Source of the DNA: CAZVWH01 sp964631175
GTDB lineage: Bacteria > Planctomycetota > Phycisphaerae > Sedimentisphaerales > Anaerobacaceae
Direction: 5' to 3'
Assembly: GCA_964631175.1 (NCBI GenBank)
Contig: CAZVWH010000034.1
Location: forward strand, 1 to 27,641
DNA: 27,641 nt
Under the pieces are notes generated by a model. It was given only the letters and a program-made list of their open reading frames with translations. It had not been told where the DNA came from and made no database searches. How positions within the stretch are numbered: the stretch's first letter is position 1; each line of letters opens with the position of its first letter. The position numbers and the translations under genes were made by a program. This document shows positions 1-8,449 of this stretch, in pieces.

Positions 1-1
1 A

Positions 2-241
2 AAGCTATTTGAAGAGCTGCGGATAAAAGGCGAAGACATGCAGCACACAAGGCATTCCAAAATCAGTATATGGAAGAACATCCCCATGGAACGTGACAAG
101 CTCTGCGCCGGAATAAACGAGCTGATGAATATTGCCAAGAATCAAAATAACAGCGAAATAATTCAGAAAATCAAAGAGCTTGTCCCTGAATACACCGGAA
201 ATATAAATAATGTAAACCAGACTCAGCTTGTATCCGTGTGA
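2..241 (+). CDS. C-terminal end of CapD/FlaA1-like NDP-sugar dehydratase or epimerase (partial)
   Basis: The reading frame is open from the left edge of the window, so this is the 3' end of a longer gene. The first visible residues (KLFEELRIKGEDMQHTRHSK), followed by a Trp/Ile segment and ending in ELVPEY, match the usual C-terminal tail of polysaccharide-biosynthesis proteins of the CapD/FlaA1 family (LYEEL...E.V..T.H.KI, then L..LVPEY). These enzymes are NAD(P)-dependent short-chain-dehydrogenase-fold proteins that make UDP- or NDP-sugars for surface polysaccharide. The catalytic domain lies outside the window, so substrate and reaction cannot be decided. An internal ATG at 38 exists but is not the likely start because similarity continues upstream of it. 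The gene converges with the minus-strand envelope operon ending at 352. Confidence 0.75.
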   Translation, partial: KLFEELRIKGEDMQHTRHSKISIWKNIPMERDKLCAGINELMNIAKNQNNSEIIQKIKELVPEYTGNINNVNQTQLVSV

Positions 242-351
242 TAATCGTAGCCCTAACACGTAATTGGCCAGTCCATAAATAAAACTACTCGCTGCGGCTA
301 AGTGCTTTTTTGTTAATCTGATTAAGGAACCACCATTCGTTACTTACTTCT

Positions 352-1182
352 TTATTCCTTATATGATTTGAATCTCTCTTCATAAGGGTCAAAATACGCT
401 GCTTTTACAGCACCTGGGCATTTTATGATTTCAAATCGTACGAATCGACCATCCGTTTCTGCTTCGATACCGACTGCTCCGTTCTCTCCAGCTCGTCTCA
501 AATCGGCAGTTTTTTTCCCATTTCTATCAGTTGTACCTACTGATTTCGTAAGCCAGACTATTCTACTAATTTTGATTCCGCCGCGTACAATTTCAAAAGT
601 ATGTATATCCGAATTGGGATCGGGATACATTTGGCCTTTTAAGATTAGCTTGGCTGTGTCTAATGCGAATTGCTCGTGATCTATTCTCTCTTTTTTCAAG
701 CCGGTATCATCTGCAAAAGATATCACAACATTGTATGGACTTTCCTGTATATGAACGGTATGGGTACCTTTCGTAAATCTTACCACAAATACATCACATA
801 AGCGTTTTTGCTCTGACTCCTCTCTGATTAATCCCCAATTTTTCATAGAAATAAGGTGCGTTTCGATATCTAAAGGTAAATATTCATCTGCAAAAAACTT
901 TTTAAGCCAATTTATACAAGATGCCTTCACCTCTTGATCAGCTACAACGCTTGATACATTAACTTCTTTAATTGATGGCCATATCATCTGTTTTGCTTTC
1001 CAAGAAGGCAATACATCTGTTAATTTGGATAATACATCACCATTTAATGTTTGACTTCTAGCATCACTATTCCACCGTATTATCAATGGAGTCTTATTCC
1101 CCTCAGCAATTGAGTAATTCACGAGATGGGTAAGTGAGAAATATATAGTAATTAGATAAAGAGACAATTTTGCTACTTTCAT
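352..1182 (-). CDS. Secreted protein of unknown function
   Basis: A 276-aa protein that I do not recognise. It starts with a lysine and a hydrophobic stretch (about residues 5-26, ending near SIA-EG), which reads as a Sec signal peptide, so the product is probably periplasmic or surface located. The start has a strong Shine-Dalgarno (GGAAGG) 7-8 bases upstream. The rest is mixed alpha/beta in character with few cysteines (three in the mature part) and no enzyme motif that I can see. It is the last gene of the minus-strand run that begins at 8069, 41 bp behind the PKD protein, so it probably belongs to the same transcript and may act with the other exported proteins there. Function is open. 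Confidence 0.8.
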   Translation of the reverse strand: MKVAKLSLYLITIYFSLTHLVNYSIAEGNKTPLIIRWNSDARSQTLNGDVLSKLTDVLPSWKAKQMIWPSIKEVNVSSVVADQEVKASCINWLKKFFADEYLPLDIETHLISMKNWGLIREESEQKRLCDVFVVRFTKGTHTVHIQESPYNVVISFADDTGLKKERIDHEQFALDTAKLILKGQMYPDPNSDIHTFEIVRGGIKISRIVWLTKSVGTTDRNGKKTADLRRAGENGAVGIEAETDGRFVRFEIIKCPGAVKAAYFDPYEERFKSYKE

Positions 1183-1223
1183 AGATTACCTTCCTTTCTA
1201 TCTAATAGGATTCAATCCCTATT

Positions 1224-3332
1224 TTATGGCGGTCCATAATGTGTACATATATCTGTAAACAAAGGACCTTTTTGCCAGTAGTAACCACAATCTATCGCTA
1301 TTTTGCTATTTATTTCGCTGTATGTACCCTCATCTATACTGATAGCACCATTTGCCGGGGCATAACAAGTCGATCCGCTCCCACCAGCTTTTACAACACC
1401 TTCCCAGTTGTTCCAAAAACTATCCCAGTATTTTCGCCAGACACGCACTCCACATATTGGACAATCGTGATAATAAACATTCTGAGGATTCGGTTCAGGA
1501 TGTTCATTAACGTAATCATGTGTGTACGGGCCGATGCCAAGAACATTTAAAACGCAATCCAATCCTTCAGCCCGACAGCAGCACATTCCTTTGTTACCAC
1601 TTAATGGGTATCTGTCCATCGCTGCATCAAAGTTCTTTTGAAAGCCATCACCGCAGATACAGCCGGAGTACACATCGTCGCCGACGGTATCGTTTGCCTT
1701 GGATGCGATGGATGATTCTGTGCTTTCCCCCGACGCTTTTCCCACAGCTTCGTCAACATTGCTTTTAGTGTAGTTGCTGAAACCACATTCTGGAGCACCA
1801 AAGACGGCATAGACCTTATGTGGGCCACTGTTCGAAGCCATCGTAATCCATTGATTTGTACCTGAAGGCACTTTGTAGCCCCAGGTGAGATTAAGGGTCG
1901 TTGAGCCAATAATATCCGACAAGAGTCCGTTGGAATTATGAAACGTCGATTCAGAGGGCCAGCCCCAGAAAGTCTCGCTGGTGTCTTCGGTGAATAGACC
2001 CCACTCAACGTCAGAGACATCCACATGGACCTGTGTTGAATAGGTAAGAGTGTCAGGTGCCCAAAACTTCGCCCTGATTCTTATGTGTTTATTCTTAGTG
2101 TACGAAGCTGGATCATCCGGGTTATTCACGCGTTTCCAAACTGGATCCACGACGTTATAAATATCGTGTTCCTCGCCGGGGCTGTAATCCACAAAGTAGA
2201 CTTCGTCTGGCTGCGGTACCATAACCTTTATTGTAACCGTTTTTCCTGTATCAGCCGAGCCGCATTTAGCCGTTAATGTGTGTGTGCCGCTACTGGTGAA
2301 ACTAACATCAATAGTTTCGCCTGTACCGCTGGCCAAGCCCGACCACTGTGGTTCTCCTGCAGGCCAGGAACCAGACGGAGATGGAATGGCCTTAAAAGTG
2401 TATTTTGCACCCTTTAGAACAGTAATAGTGCTTCCACCATAAATAGTACACCAGCCATAGTAATCATTCGGATATACCTTCATATGGCTGACCTCCATAA
2501 CGGGGACATATTTGTTTATGGAGCTGTATCCGCAAGTTGCTGTTACAGTTTTCATCCCCGCTGTATTCCATTTTGTAGTAAAGCTTGGGCCGGTTCCTGT
2601 CGCCGGGCTGCCTCCCGGGGCACTCCAAGTGACAAGATTACCATAGCCCGGGGGGTTGGTTATTGCCGTGAAGGTAATATCGCAGCCGACACAAACAGTA
2701 TCATCAGAGCTTATAGAATCAACCTCAACAACGGCAACCTGCTTTTGTACGCTGTTATTGCAGCCTTCAGCGGTTACTGTTTTCATACCTGCTTCGTTCC
2801 ATTTGGTGGTGTAACTGTAACCGCTTCCTCCTGTCGGGCTATCACCCCCGCTCCATTCTATACATCCATACTTTCCCGAAGGGCTGGTTGTTACTGTGAA
2901 TTCGATATCACAGCTAATGCACACAGCATCTTCCGAATTCACACTGACTACATCCACCGGCTGTACGTAAACAGAGCGGGTACGGCTTCTGGTCTTGTCA
3001 TAGCAATCAGGCGCCGTTCCACAACAACATGGCCGGTCATCATCCGTAACTCTTAGAGTTACAGATTTTTCCCCTGGACTGCACCATTTGGTTGTAAATC
3101 TTCTACCAACACCCGCTTCCGGACACGCTTCACCCGATGCAGACCAACTCTCTCGGATAGAGCACCCGTCTGGATCATAGGAAGAAGACCTAAAGGTCAC
3201 TTCGTCCCCACAATATATGGAACTCGGTCCACTAAAGCGAGCCACTGGCGGCGAGCAGGTCGCATAAGCTACACCGGTGACACAAGCAATTATACCTAAG
3301 CCACAACAGTAAATTAAGACTTTCTTATTCAT
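1224..3332 (-). CDS. Large secreted Cys-rich protein with PKD/Ig-like repeats and transglutaminase-like C-terminus
   Basis: A 702-aa exported protein with signal peptide at residues 1-25 (cleavage after AYA). Residues 27-123 form a PKD-like domain (ARFSGPSSIYCGDEVTF..., then TLRVTDDD). Residues about 124-204 and 205-283 are two close repeats, each with C-x2-C-D-I-x-F-T and later F/Y-TTKWN-x-AGMKTVTA. A fourth beta-sandwich unit covers about 284-372. The C-terminal third (about 550-700) is rich in Cys, Trp and Gly. KGMCCCRAEGLDCVLNVLGI followed by a WNNWEGVV...CYAP..G segment resembles the catalytic Cys and His/Asp regions of transglutaminase-like folds. Where I would expect the His and the Asp of that triad I see Asn and Ala, so it may be non-catalytic or my alignment may be wrong. 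It lies 18 bp behind the broken TPR gene and probably shares its transcript. Likely a surface or adhesive protein stabilised by disulfides. Confidence 0.75.
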   Translation of the reverse strand: MNKKVLIYCCGLGIIACVTGVAYATCSPPVARFSGPSSIYCGDEVTFRSSSYDPDGCSIRESWSASGEACPEAGVGRRFTTKWCSPGEKSVTLRVTDDDRPCCCGTAPDCYDKTRSRTRSVYVQPVDVVSVNSEDAVCISCDIEFTVTTSPSGKYGCIEWSGGDSPTGGSGYSYTTKWNEAGMKTVTAEGCNNSVQKQVAVVEVDSISSDDTVCVGCDITFTAITNPPGYGNLVTWSAPGGSPATGTGPSFTTKWNTAGMKTVTATCGYSSINKYVPVMEVSHMKVYPNDYYGWCTIYGGSTITVLKGAKYTFKAIPSPSGSWPAGEPQWSGLASGTGETIDVSFTSSGTHTLTAKCGSADTGKTVTIKVMVPQPDEVYFVDYSPGEEHDIYNVVDPVWKRVNNPDDPASYTKNKHIRIRAKFWAPDTLTYSTQVHVDVSDVEWGLFTEDTSETFWGWPSESTFHNSNGLLSDIIGSTTLNLTWGYKVPSGTNQWITMASNSGPHKVYAVFGAPECGFSNYTKSNVDEAVGKASGESTESSIASKANDTVGDDVYSGCICGDGFQKNFDAAMDRYPLSGNKGMCCCRAEGLDCVLNVLGIGPYTHDYVNEHPEPNPQNVYYHDCPICGVRVWRKYWDSFWNNWEGVVKAGGSGSTCYAPANGAISIDEGTYSEINSKIAIDCGYYWQKGPLFTDICTHYGPP

Positions 3333-3350
3333 GTTTATGCTCCTCGTCCA

Positions 3351-4484
3351 TTAATTCTTCTCTTCTATTTCTATAGAGTTCCACCGCTCCAGAAGATCAC
3401 GAGCAGCTTCAACGGCTCGGCAATCTGGATAATCTGAAAGGAGCCTTTCGCAGGTGCGAATTATTTGCATAGCAGCATCTTCTTTGGAAATCCTTCCTGA
3501 CTCTTCTAATTCCTCAAAGCAAATAGCAATTAAAAAATGGGCGTGCCATGCATATTCGTAATAGGGCCAGTTATCAACGACCTTTTGATAATACTCAATG
3601 GCCTCTTCATGTTGACCCAGTTGATAATAACACTCGGCCGAAAAAAAGTGAGCGTCCATAGTTACATGAGAAGCCGGCAGCTCTTTAATTACTCTTTTCC
3701 ACACAGCTAAGGCCTTTTTGAAGTTTACTTCAGTCGGAATGGATTTGCCGTTAGGGTCTTGTTCGTGACCAGCTTGGCCACGCTCAGAAAAAGCCTGCTG
3801 CCAATATTGTTCGCCAATGCTGAATACGCCACTGGGCATCTCGTGATGGTCTTTGAATTCGGAAATTATATTATCAATTGCCTTCTGCGCAGCGGCTTCT
3901 TTGTTATAAGCAATATCTATCCTCGCAAGGCCGACCTTTGCCCACAATAATATCTTGTTACCGGGCCATTTATCGATTATGTCATTGTAAATAGCAGAAG
4001 CTACTTCATATTTGCCGGCGCAGCGATATTCGTCGGCGATAAGGTTTTCAACCTCAGGCAGCCGGTTATCACCGGCATAATCAGTTAGTATTTGCTCCTT
4101 AAGCGAGTCGCCGGTCTGGAAATCAGAAACTCGGATACTTGAAACCGCAAGACCCATCTTCGTCCATATAGACTCGTTTGCAGAAATGCCTTTTGCAGCC
4201 AGTGCATACATCTGTCGGGCCTTTTCACTACTGATGTTTCTCCAGCGGAGATTGTCGCCGATGGCGTTTAGAGCTTGGTAAAACTGCGGATGGTTTGAGT
4301 AGTTTGCGCTGAGCTTTTCAAAGGCTGCGGATGATGGCCTTTTTCCTTAACAGCAGGGTCAAGATAATAATCGCAGTTTCGCACAACTCACCCATTGTTG
4401 TGTAGTTGGCTCTTTCTGGGTTTGACTCTGCTTATTCTCTGTCACGGTAAATGGCTTGGAAGTATCTTCAAAAGGAAATAGCAT
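3351..4484 (-). pseudogene. TPR-repeat protein, broken by two compensating frameshifts
   Basis: The intact downstream part (from the Met at 4211, 286 aa) contains TPR-type helices such as YQLGQHEEAIEYYQKVVDNW, which match the C-terminal half of the TPR protein at 6762-8069, so the two are paralogues. The frame stays open above 4211, to a stop at 4347-4349, without a good start. Further up, an ATG at 4484 with a GGAG ribosome site opens the same frame but stops at 4359-4361. Between them the neighbouring frame reads CDYYLDPAVKEK. One extra base near the AAA around 4370 and one missing base in the A-run near 4342 would explain this and restore a protein of about 377 aa. It could be a real lesion or a homopolymer sequencing error. 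The reconstructed protein starts MLFPFEDTSK and lacks an obvious signal peptide. Confidence 0.7.
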
Positions 4485-4502
4485 CTACTCCAAGCTTTGA
4501 CC

Positions 4503-5063
4503 CTACTTACCACAAAAAAGAACCGGGATATTCGTAATGCCGGCATCACGTAGAAGATGGGCCAAATAACCCATTGAAAGGACAAAAGGGTCACGAGGGT
4601 GATCCAGAATTCGAACATTTTCCTCATCTAATGGCCATAATACGATGTAGTGACCAAGTGGTGGTCCCCAGGTGTCTTGAAGTGTTTGTAGAGGTAAGAT
4701 TAACAACACGCTTGGAACGTGAATAGTAGTCAACTCATCGACACTTAGTCGTCGAGCTTCAACCTCGAAGCCCAAAGACAAAAGCGCTTTCTTAAATTCC
4801 AGCATACTATTTCCCTGGTGGCTGGGAGGTAATAGCTCCATACATAATTGTTGCGAAACTGGAATGTTTGACTCAGTACACAAGGCATATAGGCTGTCAG
4901 CCGCGCAACGACGTAATCCCTCATGGGGATGAAATACTGTCTGAGACAATTTGCCAGAATTGGCCTGTCTGTCCAATTTTAATGAACGGCAGCCCTGAAC
5001 ACATATAATTGTGATTATTATTATAATTGTAATGGCTGTTTTGAGCACCAGTTTATAGGTCAA
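4503..5063 (-). CDS. Lipoprotein with C39-type (double-glycine) peptidase core
   Basis: A 186-aa protein. Residues 8-24 are very hydrophobic and end in VQGC (Cys25), a lipobox, so it is probably a lipid-anchored periplasmic protein. The mature part reads as a papain-fold C39-like peptidase: Cys53 in RRCAADSLY (usual C39 pattern C-[GA]-x-x-[SA]-L), then GNSMLEFKKALLSLGFE, His138 in GHYIVLW, and Asp154 in VRILDHPRDP. His47 stands where the family normally has the oxyanion Gln six residues before the Cys. There is no ABC-transporter portion, unlike bacteriocin exporters. The start is a TTG at 5063 without a clear ribosome site; an in-frame GTG five codons further in is an alternative. The neighbouring gene at 6248-6727 encodes a protein with a GG-leader motif, making it an obvious candidate substrate. 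The fold assignment is fairly sure, activity is inferred. Confidence 0.72.
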   Translation of the reverse strand: MTYKLVLKTAITIIIIITIICVQGCRSLKLDRQANSGKLSQTVFHPHEGLRRCAADSLYALCTESNIPVSQQLCMELLPPSHQGNSMLEFKKALLSLGFEVEARRLSVDELTTIHVPSVLLILPLQTLQDTWGPPLGHYIVLWPLDEENVRILDHPRDPFVLSMGYLAHLLRDAGITNIPVLFCGK

Positions 5064-5133
5064 AGCTTAAAATTTCTATATGGTCGGCATATCCGCGTAA
5101 ACCAGAAATTTCTATAGTCAAAATTATCGTAGT

Positions 5134-6135
5134 CTAATCTTTGGTTATATATGTAATTTTGAGAATATCATCAATAACACGCGTATTTGGTGGAAATTTG
5201 AACTCAAAAAATTTGTCAGGTAAAGGGTCAATTGAAATTTTTGAAATATTATAAATTTGAAGCATTGGTGGCTTAGGAGTACCAGGAGGATCAGCAGGAG
5301 AACGAATTATCTTTGGATACCACATCCCATTTGGTAATTGAACAAGGTCACAAAGCTCGGTTTCCCAACTCAATTCCCCACCGCTTCGCAGACGTTGAAT
5401 CTTCAAAGGAAGAAAGTTGCGCTCTGGACTGATCCACAATTTCATAGTCTGGCTTTCGCCCTTATTCGGGCTCGTCCCCAATGTGCCTGCTATCTTAACA
5501 GTAGGTATACCATTTAGCGCTTCGTTTTGACTTTCAACGTAGAATTTGTCCCTTTGCTGTTTAAGAAATCGTCCAAGCTGTCTGCCAGCGTAGTAACATA
5601 CCGTAGTATGGGGATCTCCCATAAAGTCGGGGAAAGCCTGCTTTTCATAACCAGGCAAGATATACCCCTTCATCGGTTCCAACGACTTACCTGATTCGTT
5701 TTTGCGGTAGAGTATTCTCGTAGCTTGACCATCGAAGCTTGCGAGGGTATCCTCATGTGGATCCGTGCGTTCTTGGTTGACATCCACCACATAATAGACT
5801 TTGCGATGAAGATAGCGTAACCTTTGGGTTTTGCTTGTAGTTTTCTTTTCAGCATATATACCCTCGGTAACAAGCATAGGGCCCTTCGGCTTATTCCACG
5901 CCCTATGGATGAGAACATATTCCAATCGTAAGTTTGTAAATTGGGCTTCTGTAGCTATTAATCCATCTGCTATGCTATCCACTGCATGGGAGATGTCAGT
6001 GGTCGACGCACTACCCCAAGAGGTACATAAAATAGATAGGACAAACACCACGATCAGGATCCAACACTTTGTTTCTTGGCATAGCATTTTGCTCTGCTGA
6101 TAACAAATATTCAAAAAGCTTTTTACATTTTTCAT
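5134..6135 (-). CDS. Exported LolA/outer-membrane-lipoprotein-sorting-like protein
   Basis: A 333-aa protein. A hydrophobic segment at about residues 24-43 (CWILIVVFVLSILCTSWGSA) after a longer than usual N-region acts as signal peptide or anchor. The body is beta-rich with the pattern seen in LolA-like half-barrels: early YEGIYAEKK-type strand, FDGQATRILYR, a late MKLWISPERNFLPLKIQ strand, then LPNGMWYPKII and a final EFKFPPNTRV. In planctomycete and related genomes this fold is common in envelope proteins that are not true LolA; I see nothing that proves lipoprotein transport. The ribosome site is GGAG about 9 bases before the ATG. It sits between the GG-leader protein and the C39 lipoprotein, in the same orientation, so a chaperone or binding role for one of them is possible but unproven. 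Confidence 0.6.
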   Translation of the reverse strand: MKNVKSFLNICYQQSKMLCQETKCWILIVVFVLSILCTSWGSASTTDISHAVDSIADGLIATEAQFTNLRLEYVLIHRAWNKPKGPMLVTEGIYAEKKTTSKTQRLRYLHRKVYYVVDVNQERTDPHEDTLASFDGQATRILYRKNESGKSLEPMKGYILPGYEKQAFPDFMGDPHTTVCYYAGRQLGRFLKQQRDKFYVESQNEALNGIPTVKIAGTLGTSPNKGESQTMKLWISPERNFLPLKIQRLRSGGELSWETELCDLVQLPNGMWYPKIIRSPADPPGTPKPPMLQIYNISKISIDPLPDKFFEFKFPPNTRVIDDILKITYITKD

Positions 6136-6247
6136 TGCTATATCTCCGAAAAAAGAAGTAAACAGTCATCTATCCAATTTAATTAAGCCCCTTCGATATC
6201 TCTTTCTCTCAACAGCCCTTAGAAACATCATTGAGAAATAACTTTTA

Positions 6248-6727
6248 TCATTCAGGTTCAGGATGTTCGTCACACCAGTCATAATCGTACATATCGTAGC
6301 AATTCGGATAAGGGGGGCCTGATTCCCAATATTCTGGAATACATACTTGCATACTACAAAAACCATAAACATCTGGTATATCAGGTACTGGTACCCACGG
6401 GGCATTTGGGCAACCTCTGGAACCATCTTTACAACCATCTAAGTCAGGCCACCATGAATAGTCACTAAAGCAACGCGCACCAATTCTGTAATTACAAAAG
6501 CGGCACTTATCCCACGCTCCACCACACTCAGTGTGCTGGGGGCAATTATTACCACTCACTCCACAATAGGGGTTATAAAACCAATTCCAACCACCATATA
6601 GTGTTGCCAGCTCCCAATCTGAGAGAGGTTCAGCCGCTATCACTTCTATTGAAGGAACCGACAGCGCAATTATTAGAACTCCTAATATAAAACTCATCGT
6701 AATTACTGACGCCTTTTTAAACAACAT
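6248..6727 (-). CDS. Small 12-Cys secreted protein with signal peptide plus double-glycine leader motif
   Basis: A 159-aa protein with an AAGGAG ribosome site 7-8 bases before the ATG. Residues 8-32 are a Sec-type hydrophobic segment with a plausible cleavage near AA-EP. Directly after it comes LSDWELATLYGG (residues 35-46), which has the form of a double-glycine leader end (L-S-x-x-E-L-x-x-x-x-GG), the site cut by C39 peptidases in bacteriocin-type precursors. The part after Gly46 (113 aa) holds 12 cysteines and many Trp, Tyr and Pro, and ends in CDEHPEPE; it is likely a disulfide-bonded secreted peptide. A leader of this type after a Sec signal is unusual, since such leaders normally are the export signal. 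A C39-like lipoprotein is encoded two genes downstream. I know no family for the mature part. Confidence 0.75.
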   Translation of the reverse strand: MLFKKASVITMSFILGVLIIALSVPSIEVIAAEPLSDWELATLYGGWNWFYNPYCGVSGNNCPQHTECGGAWDKCRFCNYRIGARCFSDYSWWPDLDGCKDGSRGCPNAPWVPVPDIPDVYGFCSMQVCIPEYWESGPPYPNCYDMYDYDWCDEHPEPE

Positions 6728-6761
6728 TTTTTATCTCCTTTATCAATTTTCTAGATCGCCA

Positions 6762-8069
6762 TTATCTGGGTACGGGATCCCACCTTTGTAGTTCCGTCAC
6801 ACGATTCTCTATCATGAATTTAGCCTCCCATGCATATTCATAGTCAGGACAATTATCAACTATCGCTTTATAGAGCTCTACAGCCTTTATATATTCACCC
6901 AATTGGTCATAGCAGATAGCCGAAAAAAAGTAAACTTGTGCTATAGTAACAGAGGCTGGCGATTGTTTTCGCATTCTTTCCCCCAGAGCTATTACCTTTG
7001 CGAAACACCGTTTGGATTCGGCGTCTTGACCCACATTTTCATATTGAAAAGCCTTCTTGTAATATATCTCTGCTAACGACCATAATACCTTAGGCAAGTC
7101 AGCATGGTCGTCAAAATCCTTGATTAAACTATCAATTGCCATCTTTGCAGCAGCTTCGTTGCCACGGGCGATGTCTAACTTTATCAAACCTGCTTTCGCC
7201 CACAATACCTGCTCATTCCCAAGCCAATTGTCGAGAACATATTGATAGAACCGCTCAGCTTTATCGAGGTTTTCCGCTCTAACGTACATATCTGCCACCC
7301 GGCAAATCTCCGTCGCCAAGGTCGGCTGAGCAAAAAATACGGTCAAAAACGTGTTATAGGCGGTATCGGTGGCGGTGAAATCACCGGTACGAATGTGATA
7401 TTTAACAATCTCCACCTGTGACCACATCACGTACACATCGTCATAGTCAGGGAAGGTATCGACATTGTATTGATGAAGCTGAACGGCACGGGCTTCTTTT
7501 CCTGCTCTGTTAAACTCCATTGCGGCCTGGTAAATCTCTTTTGGTAAAGTCGGCTGGTCAGAGAAAACTGTAAGAAGCTTATCGACGGCCGCATCGGCAG
7601 CAGCATCCTCTTTGTTGCGGATATGATGGTAAATAATCTCTACCTGTGACCACATCGCGTACTTATCTTCAGGGAAGTTTTCAACATTGTATTTATGAAT
7701 CTGGTAGGCCCTTTCGTGTTTTTTTGCCTGGCTATACTGCCTTGCTATCCGCCATAGCGCTGCAGCTATATCCTTATGCTTGGAAAAGTCTTTGAGCAAT
7801 CTATCTAAACCGGCTTGGGCCTGAGTATCTTTGCTCCAGTTGACATACAAGCAGGTAAGCTTTTCCTTTGCTTGAAAGGCATAATCGGTTCCGGGGTGGT
7901 CTGTGACGATTTTTTTATAAATTGTCTCAGCCTGCTCGTATTTGCCTCTTTCGAGTAAAGTTCCTGCCTGGTCAAATTGAGCCTGGATATTGGCATAAGA
8001 TGTGTTAGCAAGTTGAATAATAAGGATAGCACTTATAATTCGCGCAAATCTTGTAATTTGGGCACACAT
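6762..8069 (-). CDS. Periplasmic TPR-repeat protein
   Basis: A 435-aa protein with a signal peptide (residues 1-26, cleavage after SYA). The rest is a chain of TPR-like helix pairs, e.g. ERGKYEQAETIYKKIVTDHP, AENLDKAERFYQYVLDNW and LGEYIKAVELYKAIVDNCP, typical of YbgF/BamD-like periplasmic scaffolds. Two inner units are near duplicates (YAMWSQVEIIYHHIRN and YVMWSQVEIVKYHIRT). It heads the minus-strand envelope run; the ribosome site is GGGAG. The next gene, the 12-Cys GG-leader protein, follows after 34 bp, which supports co-transcription. Its C-terminal half is clearly related to the broken TPR gene at 3351-4484. Role is probably protein-protein scaffolding in the envelope; the partner is unknown. 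Confidence 0.85.
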   Translation of the reverse strand: MCAQITRFARIISAILIIQLANTSYANIQAQFDQAGTLLERGKYEQAETIYKKIVTDHPGTDYAFQAKEKLTCLYVNWSKDTQAQAGLDRLLKDFSKHKDIAAALWRIARQYSQAKKHERAYQIHKYNVENFPEDKYAMWSQVEIIYHHIRNKEDAAADAAVDKLLTVFSDQPTLPKEIYQAAMEFNRAGKEARAVQLHQYNVDTFPDYDDVYVMWSQVEIVKYHIRTGDFTATDTAYNTFLTVFFAQPTLATEICRVADMYVRAENLDKAERFYQYVLDNWLGNEQVLWAKAGLIKLDIARGNEAAAKMAIDSLIKDFDDHADLPKVLWSLAEIYYKKAFQYENVGQDAESKRCFAKVIALGERMRKQSPASVTIAQVYFFSAICYDQLGEYIKAVELYKAIVDNCPDYEYAWEAKFMIENRVTELQRWDPVPR

Positions 8070-8449
8070 AACTAATCTCCCGATCTCTCGACTATGCTCG
8101 AGACAAGATTATTAAAATTTAGGTTGCTTTTCGATGCTTTGCCAGCCGTTCATCTGGGAGTAAATCGGGTCGCTTAGCCGGTTTTTGTATCTCCGCTTTT
8201 CTCGTTGATTGTCAAGTTGCACTAAAATAAACTTAACAAACTGACAACTAAGCCTCTCCGATAGAATTGTCAAGAAAATTCTTGAAAATACTGGAATACC
8301 ATTACGCCGCTACGGCATTTCTCACATCAAAAAAAGAGTTGCATTTATACAGCAGCAAAGGTATAATTTCAATGTCAGCGCTGTGTTTTCAGCCCAAAAA
8401 ACAGCCCTGAGTAATAATAGCAGGATAAAAATATAGGAGATGATTGATT
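8070..8449. other. Divergent intergenic region between the envelope operon and the HTH protein
   Basis: About 380 bp that must hold the promoters for both directions. A good plus-strand sigma-70-type promoter is visible at 8339-8367. For the minus strand, TTGACA-like boxes occur (complement of TGTCAA at about 8210 and 8268) but neither has a convincing -10 at the right distance, so the start of the large operon is not located. No small ORF with a ribosome site was found. Confidence 0.5.
8339..8367 (+). promoter_or_regulatory. Sigma-70-type promoter for the HTH/membrane protein
   Basis: TTGCAT at 8339-8344 and a perfect TATAAT at 8362-8367 are separated by 17 bp. Transcription would start near 8374, leaving a leader of about 75 nt before the ATG at 8450, which has AGGAG at 8435-8439. 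Confidence 0.6.

Noticed and set aside
4442..4627. 61-aa minus-strand frame overlapping the C39 gene end
   Set aside because: It is a shifted frame of the C39 lipoprotein and the TPR 5' region without its own ribosome site.
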